Shown: positions 32,031 through 40,464 of the stretch, piece after piece
How positions within the stretch are numbered: position 1 is the first letter of the stretch
Layout of the letters: each line of letters opens with the position of its first letter
NCBI GenBank assembly: GCA_025517565.1
Contig: JAOPKD010000014.1
Coordinates: 1 to 64,000, forward strand
DNA from: Halapricum hydrolyticum
Lineage (GTDB): Archaea > Halobacteriota > Halobacteria > Halobacteriales > Haloarculaceae
DNA length: 64,000 nt
Direction of reading: 5' to 3'
Translations under genes and position numbers: made by a program
Notes under the pieces: model-generated
What the model was told of the DNA's origin: nothing
What the model saw: only the letters and a program-made list of their open reading frames with translations
Databases searched by the model: none

Positions 32031-33923
32031 ATGAGCGAGACCCCCTCCCGGGAACTGGTCGAACCGTCCGGCGAGGAGACGGAGTTCGTCTTCTTCAGCG
32101 GCAAAGGCGGCGTCGGCAAGAGCACGGTCAGTTGCGCGACCGCCCAGTGGCTCGCCGGGGAGGGCTACGACACGCTGCTGGTGACGACCGATCCCGCGCC
32201 GAACCTCGGGGACATCTTCGATCAGTCGATCGGGCACAGCGTGACGGCCATCGACGGCATCGAGAACCTCTCGGCAATGGAGATCGATCCCGACCGGGCC
32301 GCCGAGGAGTACCGTCAGGAGACCCTCGAACCGATGCGAGCGCTGCTGGACGAGGAGCAACTGCAGACCGTCGAGGAGCAACTCAACAGCCCCTGTGTCG
32401 AGGAGATCGCTGCCTTCGACAAGTTCGTCGAGTTCATGGACGAGCCCGAGCACGACGTGATCGTCTTCGACACTGCGCCGACGGGCCACACCATCCGGCT
32501 GATGGAGCTGCCCAGCAGCTGGAACGCGGAACTCGAAGAAGGTGGGGCGACCTGTATCGGCCCCGCGGCCTCTATGGAGGACCAGAAGGCCCAGTACGAG
32601 AACGCCATGGAGACCCTCGAAGGCGATCGGAGCTCGTTCGTGTTCGTCGGCAAGCCCGAGGAGTCGGCGATCGAGGAGATCGAGCGTAGCGCCGGCGAAC
32701 TCGCGGACCTCGGGATCGGAACGGACCTGCTGGTCGTCAACGGGCATCTCCCCGAGGCGGTCTGTGAGGACCCGTTCTTCGAGAGCAAGCGCGAGGACGA
32801 ACAGGAGGTCATCGAGTACGTCCGCGAGGCATTCGACGATCGACCGGTCGCGACTTATCCGCTCCGGCCGGGCGAGATTACAGGGTCAGCGTTGCTCGCC
32901 GACGTCGCGGCGGCGCTGTACGAGGGTGCCGAACCCGAGATCGACGTCGAGTCGGCGACCGAGACGGACGCCGCGGCGGCTGCGGGTAGTCCCGACACGA
33001 TGACCGACACCGAGGCCGTCATGGAGCAACTCCGCCCCCTGGAGGACACTCGATACCTGTTCTTCACGGGCAAAGGTGGCGTCGGCAAGAGCACGATCGC
33101 GGCGACGGCGGCGACCGCGCTGGCCGGCGACGGCCAGGAGACGCTGATCGTGACGACCGATCCGGCGGCCCACCTCAAGGACGTCTTCGGAGCTGAAGTC
33201 GGCCACGAGCCGACGCCGATCACCGACGGACTGGACGCGGCCCGGATCGACCAGGAGAAAGCCCTCGAGGAGTACAAGGAGCGCACGCTCGCCCAGGTCG
33301 AGCAGTCCTATGAGGGCGACGACCTCGAGGAAGCCAAAGCGCAGGTCATGGAGGAACTGGAGTCGCCCTGTGCCGAGGAGATGGCTGCCCTGGAGAAGTT
33401 CGTCGATTACGTCGAGGTCGAGGGCTACGACACCGTCGTCTTCGACACCGCGCCGACGGGTCACACTCTCAGGCTGCTGGAACTGCCCTCCGACTGGAAG
33501 GGCTTCATGGACCTGGGCTCGCTGACCAAGGAGGCCTCCGAGTCGGGCGAACGCTACGATCGAGTCATCGAGACGATGCGTGACCCCGAAAAGAGTTCGT
33601 TCGTGTTCGTGATGAACCCCGAGTACACGCCGATGATGGAGGCCTACCGGGCCGCCGAGGACCTCCGGGATCAGGTCGGGATCGAGACCTCGCTGGTCGC
33701 GGTCAACTACCTGCTCCCCGAGGAGTACGGCGACAACGCCTTCTTCGAGAGCCGTCGCCGCCAACAGACGGAGTATCTCGAACGGATCGAGGACCGTTTC
33801 GAGGTGCCGATGTTGCTCGCGCCGCTTCAGCAGGAGGAACCGACCGGCCTCGACGACCTGCGGTCGTTCGGGGCCGAGATGCTCGACCGACCAGAAGCGA
33901 AACCACAGATGGAGATACAATGA
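32031..33923 (+). CDS. arsA: ArsA arsenite-stimulated ATPase
   Basis: A 630-residue soluble ATPase that powers arsenite export. It has two homologous halves, each with a deviant Walker A (SGKGGVGKST near 24 and TGKGGVGKST near 346) and the DTAPTGHT switch motif. Conserved Cys positions (NSPCVEEI, ATCIGP, AVCEDPF in half one; ESPCAEEM in half two) include candidate arsenite ligands. No ArsB/Acr3 pump gene is adjacent, so the efflux partner must be elsewhere or be the permease at 38.5 kb. The stop overlaps the next gene (ATGA). Confidence 0.95.
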   Translation: MSETPSRELVEPSGEETEFVFFSGKGGVGKSTVSCATAQWLAGEGYDTLLVTTDPAPNLGDIFDQSIGHSVTAIDGIENLSAMEIDPDRAAEEYRQETLEPMRALLDEEQLQTVEEQLNSPCVEEIAAFDKFVEFMDEPEHDVIVFDTAPTGHTIRLMELPSSWNAELEEGGATCIGPAASMEDQKAQYENAMETLEGDRSSFVFVGKPEESAIEEIERSAGELADLGIGTDLLVVNGHLPEAVCEDPFFESKREDEQEVIEYVREAFDDRPVATYPLRPGEITGSALLADVAAALYEGAEPEIDVESATETDAAAAAGSPDTMTDTEAVMEQLRPLEDTRYLFFTGKGGVGKSTIAATAATALAGDGQETLIVTTDPAAHLKDVFGAEVGHEPTPITDGLDAARIDQEKALEEYKERTLAQVEQSYEGDDLEEAKAQVMEELESPCAEEMAALEKFVDYVEVEGYDTVVFDTAPTGHTLRLLELPSDWKGFMDLGSLTKEASESGERYDRVIETMRDPEKSSFVFVMNPEYTPMMEAYRAAEDLRDQVGIETSLVAVNYLLPEEYGDNAFFESRRRQQTEYLERIEDRFEVPMLLAPLQQEEPTGLDDLRSFGAEMLDRPEAKPQMEIQ

Positions 33924-34282
33924 GCGAACACCAGACCGCCGACGTGAACGCGGCACTGCGCGCGTTCGTCGACGCGATCGAAGACTGCGAGCGGTACCGG
34001 ACGTTCCGCGAGGCGCGAGAGCGCCTCGACGAGGACGAAGACGCTCAGCAACTCCTGCAGACCTACCAGCAAAAGCAGATCCAGTTGCAGCGCGGTGGAC
34101 ACGACCCGGAGATCATGGCCGAACTCCGTGAAGTCAAGAGCGAGATGGACGACAACGAGACGATCAGCGAATACATGCAGGCCGAGGAGGAGCTGATCGA
34201 TCTACTCGACCGGACTGACGACGTGATAAGCGACCGGATCGGCGAGGAGTTCGCCCGCTCGACTGGCGGGGGGTGTTGCTGA
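33920..34282 (+). CDS. hcsL: YlbF-family protein ending in Cys-Cys (halo-CC-star type, large)
   Basis: A 120-residue helical protein of the YlbF/YmcA superfamily. Residues 8-110 are charged helices (ALRAFVDAIEDCERYRTFRE, QQLLQTYQQKQIQLQR) and the chain ends in GGGCC-stop. The bacterial relatives form a complex that binds iron-sulfur clusters and RNase Y. The Cys-Cys end and position in the ars operon suggest thiol handling of arsenite. From memory, NCBI family names call such proteins halo-CC-star HcsL. I could not verify this. The start overlaps arsA by 4 nt. Confidence 0.75.
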   Translation: MSEHQTADVNAALRAFVDAIEDCERYRTFREARERLDEDEDAQQLLQTYQQKQIQLQRGGHDPEIMAELREVKSEMDDNETISEYMQAEEELIDLLDRTDDVISDRIGEEFARSTGGGCC

Positions 34283-34464
34283 TGAGCACTACCGAATCCG
34301 AGGTCATCGAGGCTGCCGAGGCCTTCGGCGACGCGCTGGCCGCCGAAAAAGAGGAGCTCGACCGCACGGAGTTCTTCGGGCTCGTCTCGCGGTGTAATCA
34401 GGCGATCGAGCAGGAGATCGGTATCGATTACGGATCGGTGTGTGGCGACGACGAGTGTTGCTGA
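34282..34464 (+). CDS. hcsS: Small protein ending in Cys-Cys (halo-CC-star type, small)
   Basis: A 60-residue acidic helical protein ending CGDDECC-stop, with another Cys in VSRCNQAIEQ. Its ATG overlaps the previous stop (TGATG), so it is the last gene of the coupled ars operon. Like its neighbour it carries an exposed C-terminal vicinal thiol pair, an arrangement well suited to As(III). The HcsS name is recalled from family naming and should be confirmed. No other domain is recognised. Confidence 0.7.
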   Translation: MSTTESEVIEAAEAFGDALAAEKEELDRTEFFGLVSRCNQAIEQEIGIDYGSVCGDDECC

Positions 34465-34527
34465 CCGTCTCGCGAACGCGCGATCGAATCACCCGATTCA
34501 CGCTGTGGGCCCGTCGATAGTAACCAG

Positions 34528-35781
34528 ATGAACGCGAACCAGCCCCACGAAACAGACCGACGACGCGACCGCCTGATCGAGACGACAGCGGAGCTACTGT
34601 CTTTCGACACCCAGAATCCGCCGGGCGAGACGCGGGCGGCCATGGAATGGCTTCGCGAGCGCGTCTCCCGGCTGGACGTCCGGACGGAGTGGGTCGCGTC
34701 CGATCCCGAGAAGCCGAACCTCGTCGTGACCCTGCCCGGCGATGCCGGGCGGACGCTGCTGTACGCGGGCCATCTCGATACGGTCCCGTTCGATCGGAAA
34801 GCGTGGTCGGCCGATCCGCTCGGCGAGGTCCGCGACGGTCGTCTCTACGGCCGTGGCGCGACCGACATGAAGGGGACGGTCGCGGTGATGCTCGAAACGC
34901 TGGAGAGGTTCGCGACCGCCGCCGAGCAGCCACCGGTCACGCTGCAGTTCGCGTTCGTCAGCGACGAGGAGACTGGCGGCGAGGCCGGCATCGGCGCCGT
35001 CCTGGAGGCCGACGCGATCGACGCGGATGCGGCCGTCGTCGGCGAGACGACCTGCGTGGGCGATAACTATTCGATCGCGGTCGCGGACAAGGGCTGGATC
35101 TGGCTCACGCTGGAAGCGAGCGGCCGGGCCGCCCACGGCTCGCGGCCGATGAACGGCGAGAACGCTATCGACTACCTCTACTCGGTGGTCGACTCCTGTC
35201 GGGAGTCGATCTGCTCGCTGGACCTGGAGTACGGTGAGGCGGTCGAACGGATCATCGAGGAATCCCGGGAATACTACGGCTCCTGTCCCTGCGGCGCGGG
35301 GACCCACGTCGGGGAACTGTTCGAGTCTCCGACGGTCAACCTCGGACGGCTGGACGGCGGCAACACCGTCAACAGCGTCCCTCAGACCGCGACCGCTGAA
35401 CTCGACGTGCGAGTCACGCCCGGTGCCTCGACCGAGGGCGTGCTCGAGCACATCCGGTCGTGTATCGACGCCCGCGAGAACGTCTCGATCCGGGAGGTCT
35501 CTTGGACGGAAGGCACGTACGTCGATCCGTCGGCACCGATCGTCGAGGCGGTTACCGACGCCGCCGAGGGCGTGCTACCCGAGCGGCCGCTGGGACGGTG
35601 CGCGACTGGGGGCAGCGACGCCAAGAAACTCCGCGCGGCCGGCGTCCCAGCCGTCGAGTGTGCCGTCGGCAGCGACACCGCACACAGCGTCGACGAGTAC
35701 GTCACCCTGGACGCGCTCGAACTGACGGCGGCGTGGTACGAGCGGATCCCGTCGCTGTTCGCCGGGCGTACTTCCGGATAG
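34528..35781 (+). CDS. M20-family deacylase/peptidase (ArgE/DapE type)
   Basis: A 417-residue two-zinc hydrolase that cleaves N-acyl amino acids or short peptides. Metal ligands are visible in LLYAGHLDTVPF, GRGATDMKGTVA, VSDEETGGEAG and the late Cys/His region DTAHSVDEYV. The dimerisation domain in the middle (about 185-300) has the usual substrate His (SGRAAHGSRPMNGENA). It starts 64 bp after the ars operon and looks independent of it. The exact substrate is not decided by sequence. Confidence 0.87.
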   Translation: MNANQPHETDRRRDRLIETTAELLSFDTQNPPGETRAAMEWLRERVSRLDVRTEWVASDPEKPNLVVTLPGDAGRTLLYAGHLDTVPFDRKAWSADPLGEVRDGRLYGRGATDMKGTVAVMLETLERFATAAEQPPVTLQFAFVSDEETGGEAGIGAVLEADAIDADAAVVGETTCVGDNYSIAVADKGWIWLTLEASGRAAHGSRPMNGENAIDYLYSVVDSCRESICSLDLEYGEAVERIIEESREYYGSCPCGAGTHVGELFESPTVNLGRLDGGNTVNSVPQTATAELDVRVTPGASTEGVLEHIRSCIDARENVSIREVSWTEGTYVDPSAPIVEAVTDAAEGVLPERPLGRCATGGSDAKKLRAAGVPAVECAVGSDTAHSVDEYVTLDALELTAAWYERIPSLFAGRTSG

Positions 35782-35880
35782 AAATATATACTGCTATTGA
35801 GCGGACAGAGCAACGGTTATGCGTCGCTTCTTCTAAAGCGGGACAGGTCGCTGACACCGACAACCCAAAGGGAAATCACA

Positions 35881-36324
35881 ATGACTGGATCACACGAGGT
35901 TCAGATCGCGTTCGTCTGCGTCCAGAACGCCGGACGTTCACAGATGGCCTACGCGTTCGCCGAGCGGGAACTCGAAGCGCGGGAACTCGCCGACGAGATT
36001 TCGGTCGTCACGGGCGGGACCCGACCGGCCGAGCACGTCCACGAAGAAGTGATCGAGGCGATGAGCGAGATCGGCGTCGACCTCGCAGACCGCCAGCCCC
36101 GGGAGATCACGTTCGAGGAGACCAGCGACAGCGACTACGTCATCACGATGGGATGCTCGGCCGAGGACGTCTGCCCGGCGACCTGGAGCGGCGACAGCCG
36201 CGACTGGGACCTGGACGATCCGGACGGCCGACCGCCGGACGAAGTCGCCGCGATCCGCGAGGAAATCGAACGGCGCGTCACGGACCTGTTCGACGAACTC
36301 GAGTCCGAAGTGCTCGAGGACTAG
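35881..36324 (+). CDS. arsC: ArsC-like arsenate reductase / LMW phosphatase
   Basis: A 147-residue protein with the C-x5-R loop CVQNAGRSQ directly after the first strand (IAFVCV) and the distal Asp region WDLDDPDGR. A second Cys motif, MGCSAEDVCPATW, could supply the resolving thiols of a thioredoxin-type arsenate reductase. It has a clean start (TATA-like ATATATAC at 35783-35790, ATG 35881), unlike its paralogue at 30561, and so probably carries the arsenate reductase function. Its 3' end overlaps the convergent DUF59 gene by 4 nt. Confidence 0.87.
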   Translation: MTGSHEVQIAFVCVQNAGRSQMAYAFAERELEARELADEISVVTGGTRPAEHVHEEVIEAMSEIGVDLADRQPREITFEETSDSDYVITMGCSAEDVCPATWSGDSRDWDLDDPDGRPPDEVAAIREEIERRVTDLFDELESEVLED

Positions 36325-36695
36325 AACGGGCTTTGTTCGGCTGAGTGTGAGTCATCGTCTCCGTCCGAATCGCCGCTCGAGTCGGGGACAGAGACGCCGA
36401 TTGACTGCAGTTTCATCTTTCCCTCGTCGGTGGCCATCTCCGGCGACCACGGTGGGTCCCAGACGAGTTCGACGGTCGCTTCCTTGACGCCCTCGACTGC
36501 CCGGACGGCGTTTTCCGCCTGTTCGACCATCTGGCCGGCGATCGGACAGGTCGTACTCGTCAGGGTCATCTCGATGTCGACGACGTCCTCGGCGATCTCG
36601 ATCTCGTAGACGAGGCCGAGGTCGTAGACGTTGACCGGAATCTCGGGATCGTGGACGCCCCGAAGCGCCTCGACGACTGCCGCTCGTTCGACCAT
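36321..36695 (-). CDS. DUF59/MIP18-type iron-sulfur assembly factor
   Basis: A 124-residue metal-sulfur cluster biosynthesis protein of the SufT/PaaD/MIP18 class, which helps mature Fe-S proteins. The signatures are VHDPEIPVNVYDLGLVYEI and the conserved Cys in LTSTTCPIAGQM, followed by VELVWDPPWSPEMATDEGK. An acidic 20-residue tail is added. The gene converges on arsC and overlaps its last bases. Confidence 0.9.
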   Translation of the reverse strand: MVERAAVVEALRGVHDPEIPVNVYDLGLVYEIEIAEDVVDIEMTLTSTTCPIAGQMVEQAENAVRAVEGVKEATVELVWDPPWSPEMATDEGKMKLQSIGVSVPDSSGDSDGDDDSHSAEQSPF

Positions 36696-36778
36696 AGCCC
36701 TACTTCGAGGTCGACGGATTTCAACCTTTCAGCGCGCTGTTTGTTTTCATCGGGAAAACACTATCCGTCACCTCGTTG

Positions 36779-36790
36779 TATGTTCACATA
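36779..36790. promoter_or_regulatory. Palindrome overlapping the tandem UspA start
   Basis: TATGTTCACATA is a perfect inverted repeat with a TC centre that ends on the first base of the start codon at 36790. The same core, ATGTTCACAT, occurs at 37749-37758 over the start of the next gene. In a leaderless promoter this is where a repressor would block initiation. Confidence 0.55.
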
Positions 36791-37677
36791 TGTACAAAGA
36801 TATTCTCTTCCCGTTCGACGGCAGCGACGGGGCTGCCGACGTACTACACCACGCTGCTGAGATCGTCAACTGGGCCGACGGGACGATCCGGCTGTTGTAC
36901 GTCGCCGACACGACGGAGGTCAGCACTACGCGCGTCGGTGGTGATGTCGTCGACGGCTTGGTTGAACAGGGTGAGGAGATCCTCGAAGCCGCGACGGCGA
37001 CCCTGGATACGCTCGATGCGGACTACTCGACCGACGTCGTCCAGGGAGTGCCGGCCCAGACGATCGTCGACTACGCCGAGCGATACGGGCACGACGTGAT
37101 CGTGATGCCGACTCAGGGCCGGACCGGGATGTCGCGATATCTGCTGGGTAGCGTCACCGAGAAGGTCGTCCGACTGTCGGAGACGCCGGTCCTGACTGCA
37201 CGGATGCAACCCGACGAGAAGCTCGCGTATCCCTACCAGCGACTCCTCGTGCCGACGGACGGCAGTTCTGCGGCCGAGAACGCGGCCGTCCACGCGCTGG
37301 ATCTCGCCGCGACGCTGGACGCGGCGGTCCACGTTCTCTCGGTCGTCGACACCGGCCCGCACGGTCCCGACGTCCCGCTGAAATCGCTCACGGCGGCGGC
37401 CGAAGACGTGGCCTCGGAGGCGGTCGATACTGTCGCCAACGCGGCCCAGCGGCGTGGCGTCGACGACGTTCACACGCACGTCGAGTACGGCTCGCCCGAT
37501 GCCAAGATCCTCGAATACGTCGAGAGCGAGGACGTCGACGCCGTCGTGATGGGGACGACCGGCCGCCGTGGCGTCGAGCGCATCCTGCTGGGGAGCGTCA
37601 CCGAGAAGACCGTCCGCTCGGCTCCGGTCCCTGTCGTCACAGTCCACGAGACGCACGAGACTGGCACGTCCGTATGA
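36790..37677 (+). CDS. Tandem universal stress protein (two UspA domains)
   Basis: A 295-residue protein of two UspA domains (about 1-140 and 148-290). Each has the start strand (ILFPFDGSD, LLVPTDGSS) and the ATP-binding loop (MPTQGRTGMSRYLLGSVTEKV, MGTTGRRGVERILLGSVTEK, each read here as a G-x2-G-x9-G-S/T pattern). UspA proteins bind ATP and respond to stress. The role is unknown. The start-site palindrome is shared with the macro-domain gene downstream, suggesting joint control. Confidence 0.92.
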   Translation: MYKDILFPFDGSDGAADVLHHAAEIVNWADGTIRLLYVADTTEVSTTRVGGDVVDGLVEQGEEILEAATATLDTLDADYSTDVVQGVPAQTIVDYAERYGHDVIVMPTQGRTGMSRYLLGSVTEKVVRLSETPVLTARMQPDEKLAYPYQRLLVPTDGSSAAENAAVHALDLAATLDAAVHVLSVVDTGPHGPDVPLKSLTAAAEDVASEAVDTVANAAQRRGVDDVHTHVEYGSPDAKILEYVESEDVDAVVMGTTGRRGVERILLGSVTEKTVRSAPVPVVTVHETHETGTSV

Positions 37678-37748
37678 GGGCAGCGGGATCGTGGGTCTCC
37701 TTCTCTCCCAGGCCTTCTGGTAGAGGTTTTTATGCTTCGGATCGTTAT

Positions 37749-37758
37749 ATGTTCACAT
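37749..37758. promoter_or_regulatory. Palindrome overlapping the macro-domain start
   Basis: ATGTTCACAT overlaps the ATG at 37757 and matches the core of the palindrome at 36779-36790. A TATA-like GTTTTTATG lies about 30 bp upstream, so the palindrome sits at the expected transcription start. Confidence 0.55.
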
Positions 37759-38257
37759 GGATTTCACAGTAATCCAGGGCGACATCGCCGCCGAGAGCGC
37801 GGACGCGCTGGTCAACGCCGCCGGGACGAGCCTCCGGATGGGCAGCGGCGTCGCCGGAGCGCTTCGACGTGGCGCGAACGGACCGATCAACGAGGAAGCC
37901 ATGGAGAACGGGCCGGTCGACCTCGGTGCGGTCGCTGTCACCGACGCCTACGACCTCGACGCCGAGTACGTGATTCACGCGGCGGCGATGCCTCACTACG
38001 GGGACGGCCGCGCGACCGAAGAGAGTATCCGCGACGCGACGCGCAACTCGCTTGCGAAGGCCGACGAACTGGGGTGTGAGTCGCTGGTGATGCCGGTCCT
38101 CGGGACCGGTTCCGCCGCGTTCGACCTCGAGTACGGCGCACAGCTGGTCTGTGAGGAGATCGACCGCTACGAACCGGAGACGCTGTCGGACGTCCGGCTC
38201 ATCGCCTACTCACAGACGGACTACGAGACCGTCCAGGCGGTCGCCGATCGCGTGTGA
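37757..38257 (+). CDS. Macro-domain protein (ADP-ribose binding)
   Basis: A 166-residue single macro domain. The ADP-ribose-binding motifs are ALVNAAGTSLRMGSGVAGAL near 20-40 and VMPVLGTGSAAFDLEYGA near 112-130. Such proteins bind ADP-ribose, remove it from modified proteins or hydrolyse O-acetyl-ADP-ribose. No ADP-ribosyltransferase gene is next to it. Shared start-site palindrome with the UspA gene. Confidence 0.9.
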   Translation: MDFTVIQGDIAAESADALVNAAGTSLRMGSGVAGALRRGANGPINEEAMENGPVDLGAVAVTDAYDLDAEYVIHAAAMPHYGDGRATEESIRDATRNSLAKADELGCESLVMPVLGTGSAAFDLEYGAQLVCEEIDRYEPETLSDVRLIAYSQTDYETVQAVADRV

Positions 38258-38408
38258 TCGTCGTGATCCGCCGTCGTCAGCTTCTGCTCTCGCTGTTGGA
38301 CCGGCTCGTGGACGAGACCCCCGATATTGCCTGATCGGAACACAGGCCACCGACAAGCCCACCGCTTCACGATGGGTAGCTGGCGCCGCATTCTACACGG
38401 TTAATACT

Positions 38409-38428
38409 GTTTCAATAGTTTTTGAAAC
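38409..38428. promoter_or_regulatory. Inverted repeat upstream of the metal permease
   Basis: GTTTCAA-TAGTTT-TTGAAAC is a perfect 7-bp inverted repeat 55 bp before the permease start, followed by a TATA-like ACTATATG. ArsR-family repressors bind operators with this TTCAA/TTGAA look, and an arsR gene ends this cluster. Confidence 0.55.
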
Positions 38429-38482
38429 CGGCAACTATATGTGGGTCTACGTTTTAGATTGATTTGAAATGGTGGTCGGACA

Positions 38483-39646
38483 GTGAGTCCAGTTGACGTT
38501 TTCGTTCCGGTGATACGGGCCGGAATCGACGAGACGCTGTCGTATCTGACGCTGCACGTCATCACGTGCCTGGTGCCGGCGTTTTTCATCGCGGGGGGAA
38601 TCTCCGCGGTGTTGTCGGACCGGTTCATCAAGAAGTATCTCAGCAGCGACGCACCCAAGCTCCAGGCGTACTCGCTGGCGTCGGTGTCGGGGATCGCGCT
38701 GGCGGTGTGCAGCTGCACGATCCTGCCGATGTTCGCCGGCCTCTACAAGAAGGGCGCGGGGATCGGCCCTGCGACGGCCTTCCTGTTCTCGGGGCCGGCG
38801 ATCAACGTCCTGGCGATCGTGTTTACCGCCCGCGTGCTCGGGCTGCCGCTCGGCGGCGCGCGAGCGTTCTTCGCGGTCGCGATGGCCGCCGGGATCGGTC
38901 TGACGATGGCGCTGGTCTTCGGCAGCAGCGACGACAGCGAGTCGCCCGAGGGTCAGACCGTCGCCACCGACGGCGGGTACGTCGCCGAACGTGACCGCCC
39001 CCTGTGGGTGACCGGCGGCTTCTTCGGGAGTCAGGTCGCGATCCTGCTGATCGCGGCGACCGGTCTGCTCACCTGGGCGGTCAAGGCACCGCTGCTCGCG
39101 CCGTGGTTCGCGCTGCTGGGGTACCTGCTGTACGCGCAGTTCGACCGCGACGTGATCGAGGAGTGGCTCCAGGAGACGTGGTTCTTCACGAAGACGATCT
39201 TCCCGCTGCTCATCGCCGGGACGTTCGTCATCGGCATCATCGGCGCGATCGCCGCTATGGCCCAGGGGATGGGCCCGCTGGAGACGGTCACGACCGAGGC
39301 CGGCGAGACCTTCAAAGCTCACCAGGTCGCACCCGGGCTGTTGACCCAGGGGATCTTCGGTGAGACGACGCTACTGTCGTCGGGTCTGGCGTCGGTCATC
39401 GGCGCGGTGCTGTACATGCCGACGTTGCTGGAAGTGCCCATCATCGGGTCGCTGTTCGGTTACACCAACGGCCTGATGGCCGACGGTCCGGCGCTGGCAC
39501 TGCTACTGGCCGGCCCGTCGCTGTCACTGCCGAACATGCTGGTCATCTGGAAGACCATCGGCACCAAGCGGACGGCCCTGTACATCAGCCTCGTTGCGGC
39601 CGCCGCGACCGGCGCGGGCCTGATCTGGGGGCTGCTGATAGTCTGA
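38483..39646 (+). CDS. DUF318/ArsP-type permease (metal or arsenic efflux)
   Basis: A 387-residue membrane protein with about ten hydrophobic segments, of the DUF318/ArsP-SO_0444 superfamily. The hallmark Cys motif AVCSCTILPMFAG lies near residue 75, and a repeat unit follows at SLSLPNMLVIWKTIG. Members export organoarsenicals or divalent copper/zinc. The GTG at 38483 is the start. It is followed by a small thioredoxin and an ArsR regulator, so it is probably a metal- or arsenic-induced efflux unit and a candidate pump for the ars genes upstream. Confidence 0.88.
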   Translation: MSPVDVFVPVIRAGIDETLSYLTLHVITCLVPAFFIAGGISAVLSDRFIKKYLSSDAPKLQAYSLASVSGIALAVCSCTILPMFAGLYKKGAGIGPATAFLFSGPAINVLAIVFTARVLGLPLGGARAFFAVAMAAGIGLTMALVFGSSDDSESPEGQTVATDGGYVAERDRPLWVTGGFFGSQVAILLIAATGLLTWAVKAPLLAPWFALLGYLLYAQFDRDVIEEWLQETWFFTKTIFPLLIAGTFVIGIIGAIAAMAQGMGPLETVTTEAGETFKAHQVAPGLLTQGIFGETTLLSSGLASVIGAVLYMPTLLEVPIIGSLFGYTNGLMADGPALALLLAGPSLSLPNMLVIWKTIGTKRTALYISLVAAAATGAGLIWGLLIV

Positions 39647-39682
39647 CGTATCGATTCACAACCAACTCAGATAACACAACCC

Positions 39683-39928
39683 ATGAAAATCGAAGTCATC
39701 GGACCTGGCTGCGCCAGGTGCAAGAAGACCGCACAGAACGTCAACAAAGCACTCGAGCAACTCGACGGCAGCGCCAACGACGCGACCGTCGAGAAGGTCG
39801 AAGCCCAGATGGAGATCATCGACCGCGGCGTGATGCACACGCCCGCGGTCGCCGTCGACGGCGATATCGCAGTCGAGGGTGAAATCCCCGACGTCGATCA
39901 GCTCGTCGACCTGTTCCAGACTGCCTAG
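39683..39928 (+). CDS. Small thioredoxin-fold protein (CxxC)
   Basis: An 81-residue redox-active disulfide protein of the MTH895 type: the start MKIEVIGPGCARCKK gives a GCARC active site, followed by the cis-Pro strand VMHTPAVAVDG. It is much shorter than thioredoxin. Proteins of this family commonly follow DUF318 permeases, and here the gap is 36 bp. It may keep the permease Cys pair reduced or carry the metal. Confidence 0.88.
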   Translation: MKIEVIGPGCARCKKTAQNVNKALEQLDGSANDATVEKVEAQMEIIDRGVMHTPAVAVDGDIAVEGEIPDVDQLVDLFQTA

Positions 39929-39961
39929 GGCTTTTCTCGGTCGCCGCGACCGTTCGGATGC

Positions 39962-39979
39962 ACACACTGATTTGTGTGT
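39962..39979. promoter_or_regulatory. Inverted repeat upstream of the second arsR
   Basis: ACACAC-TGATTT-GTGTGT lies 26 bp before the arsR start. The position between thioredoxin and arsR suggests an internal promoter with autoregulation. The repeat differs from that at 38409. Confidence 0.45.
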
Positions 39980-40004
39980 ACGTCCTATCACCACACAACA
40001 ACCC

Positions 40005-40340
40005 ATGTCCTCCCAATCGAACGACTACCGGATTTCGCCCGAGACGATGTCGGATCTGGAGTCGATGGCCTCGACGTGCAACGTCGAGAGCGCCCGCGAC
40101 ATCTTCCAGGCGCTCTCTGACGACCGACGTCTGACGATTATGCGGCTGCTCGGCGAGTCGGAACTCTGTGTCTGTGACATGGTCGAGCTGTTCGACATCG
40201 AGTACTCGAAGCTCTCCTATCACCTCAAGAAACTCAAGGAGGCGAGCCTCGTCGAGGCGGATCGGGAGGGCAACTACGTGACCTACCGACCGACCGAGCG
40301 CGGCGAGGACGTCATCGAGATCGTTCGTAGCATGTGCTGA
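40005..40340 (+). CDS. ArsR-family metalloregulator
   Basis: A 111-residue winged-helix repressor with the metal-binding ELCVCDM motif (Cys-x-Cys) in front of the recognition helix FDIEYSKLSYHLKKLKEA, plus a Cys in the N-terminal helix (ASTCNVES) and one as the last residue. It likely controls the permease-thioredoxin pair. The ATG at 40005 is preferred to longer in-frame starts that run through the thioredoxin gene. Confidence 0.9.
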   Translation: MSSQSNDYRISPETMSDLESMASTCNVESARDIFQALSDDRRLTIMRLLGESELCVCDMVELFDIEYSKLSYHLKKLKEASLVEADREGNYVTYRPTERGEDVIEIVRSMC

Positions 40341-40464
40341 CCGTTTTGACAGGGTGCTTTTGGGATTGTCCGCTTCGCCAGGCGCCGCTACCGAGGTGTG
40401 ACAGTCTATACCACGACATCTCGGGACCGATACGACCATGTCAGCGGCGCGAGCACGGGTAGAC

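Noticed and set aside
38268..38339. A 23-codon GTG-led frame (IRRRQLLLSLLDRLVDETPD region) after the macro-domain gene
   Set aside because: It has no promoter or overlap with a neighbour and no sign of conservation that can be judged here. It may be chance or a gene scrap.
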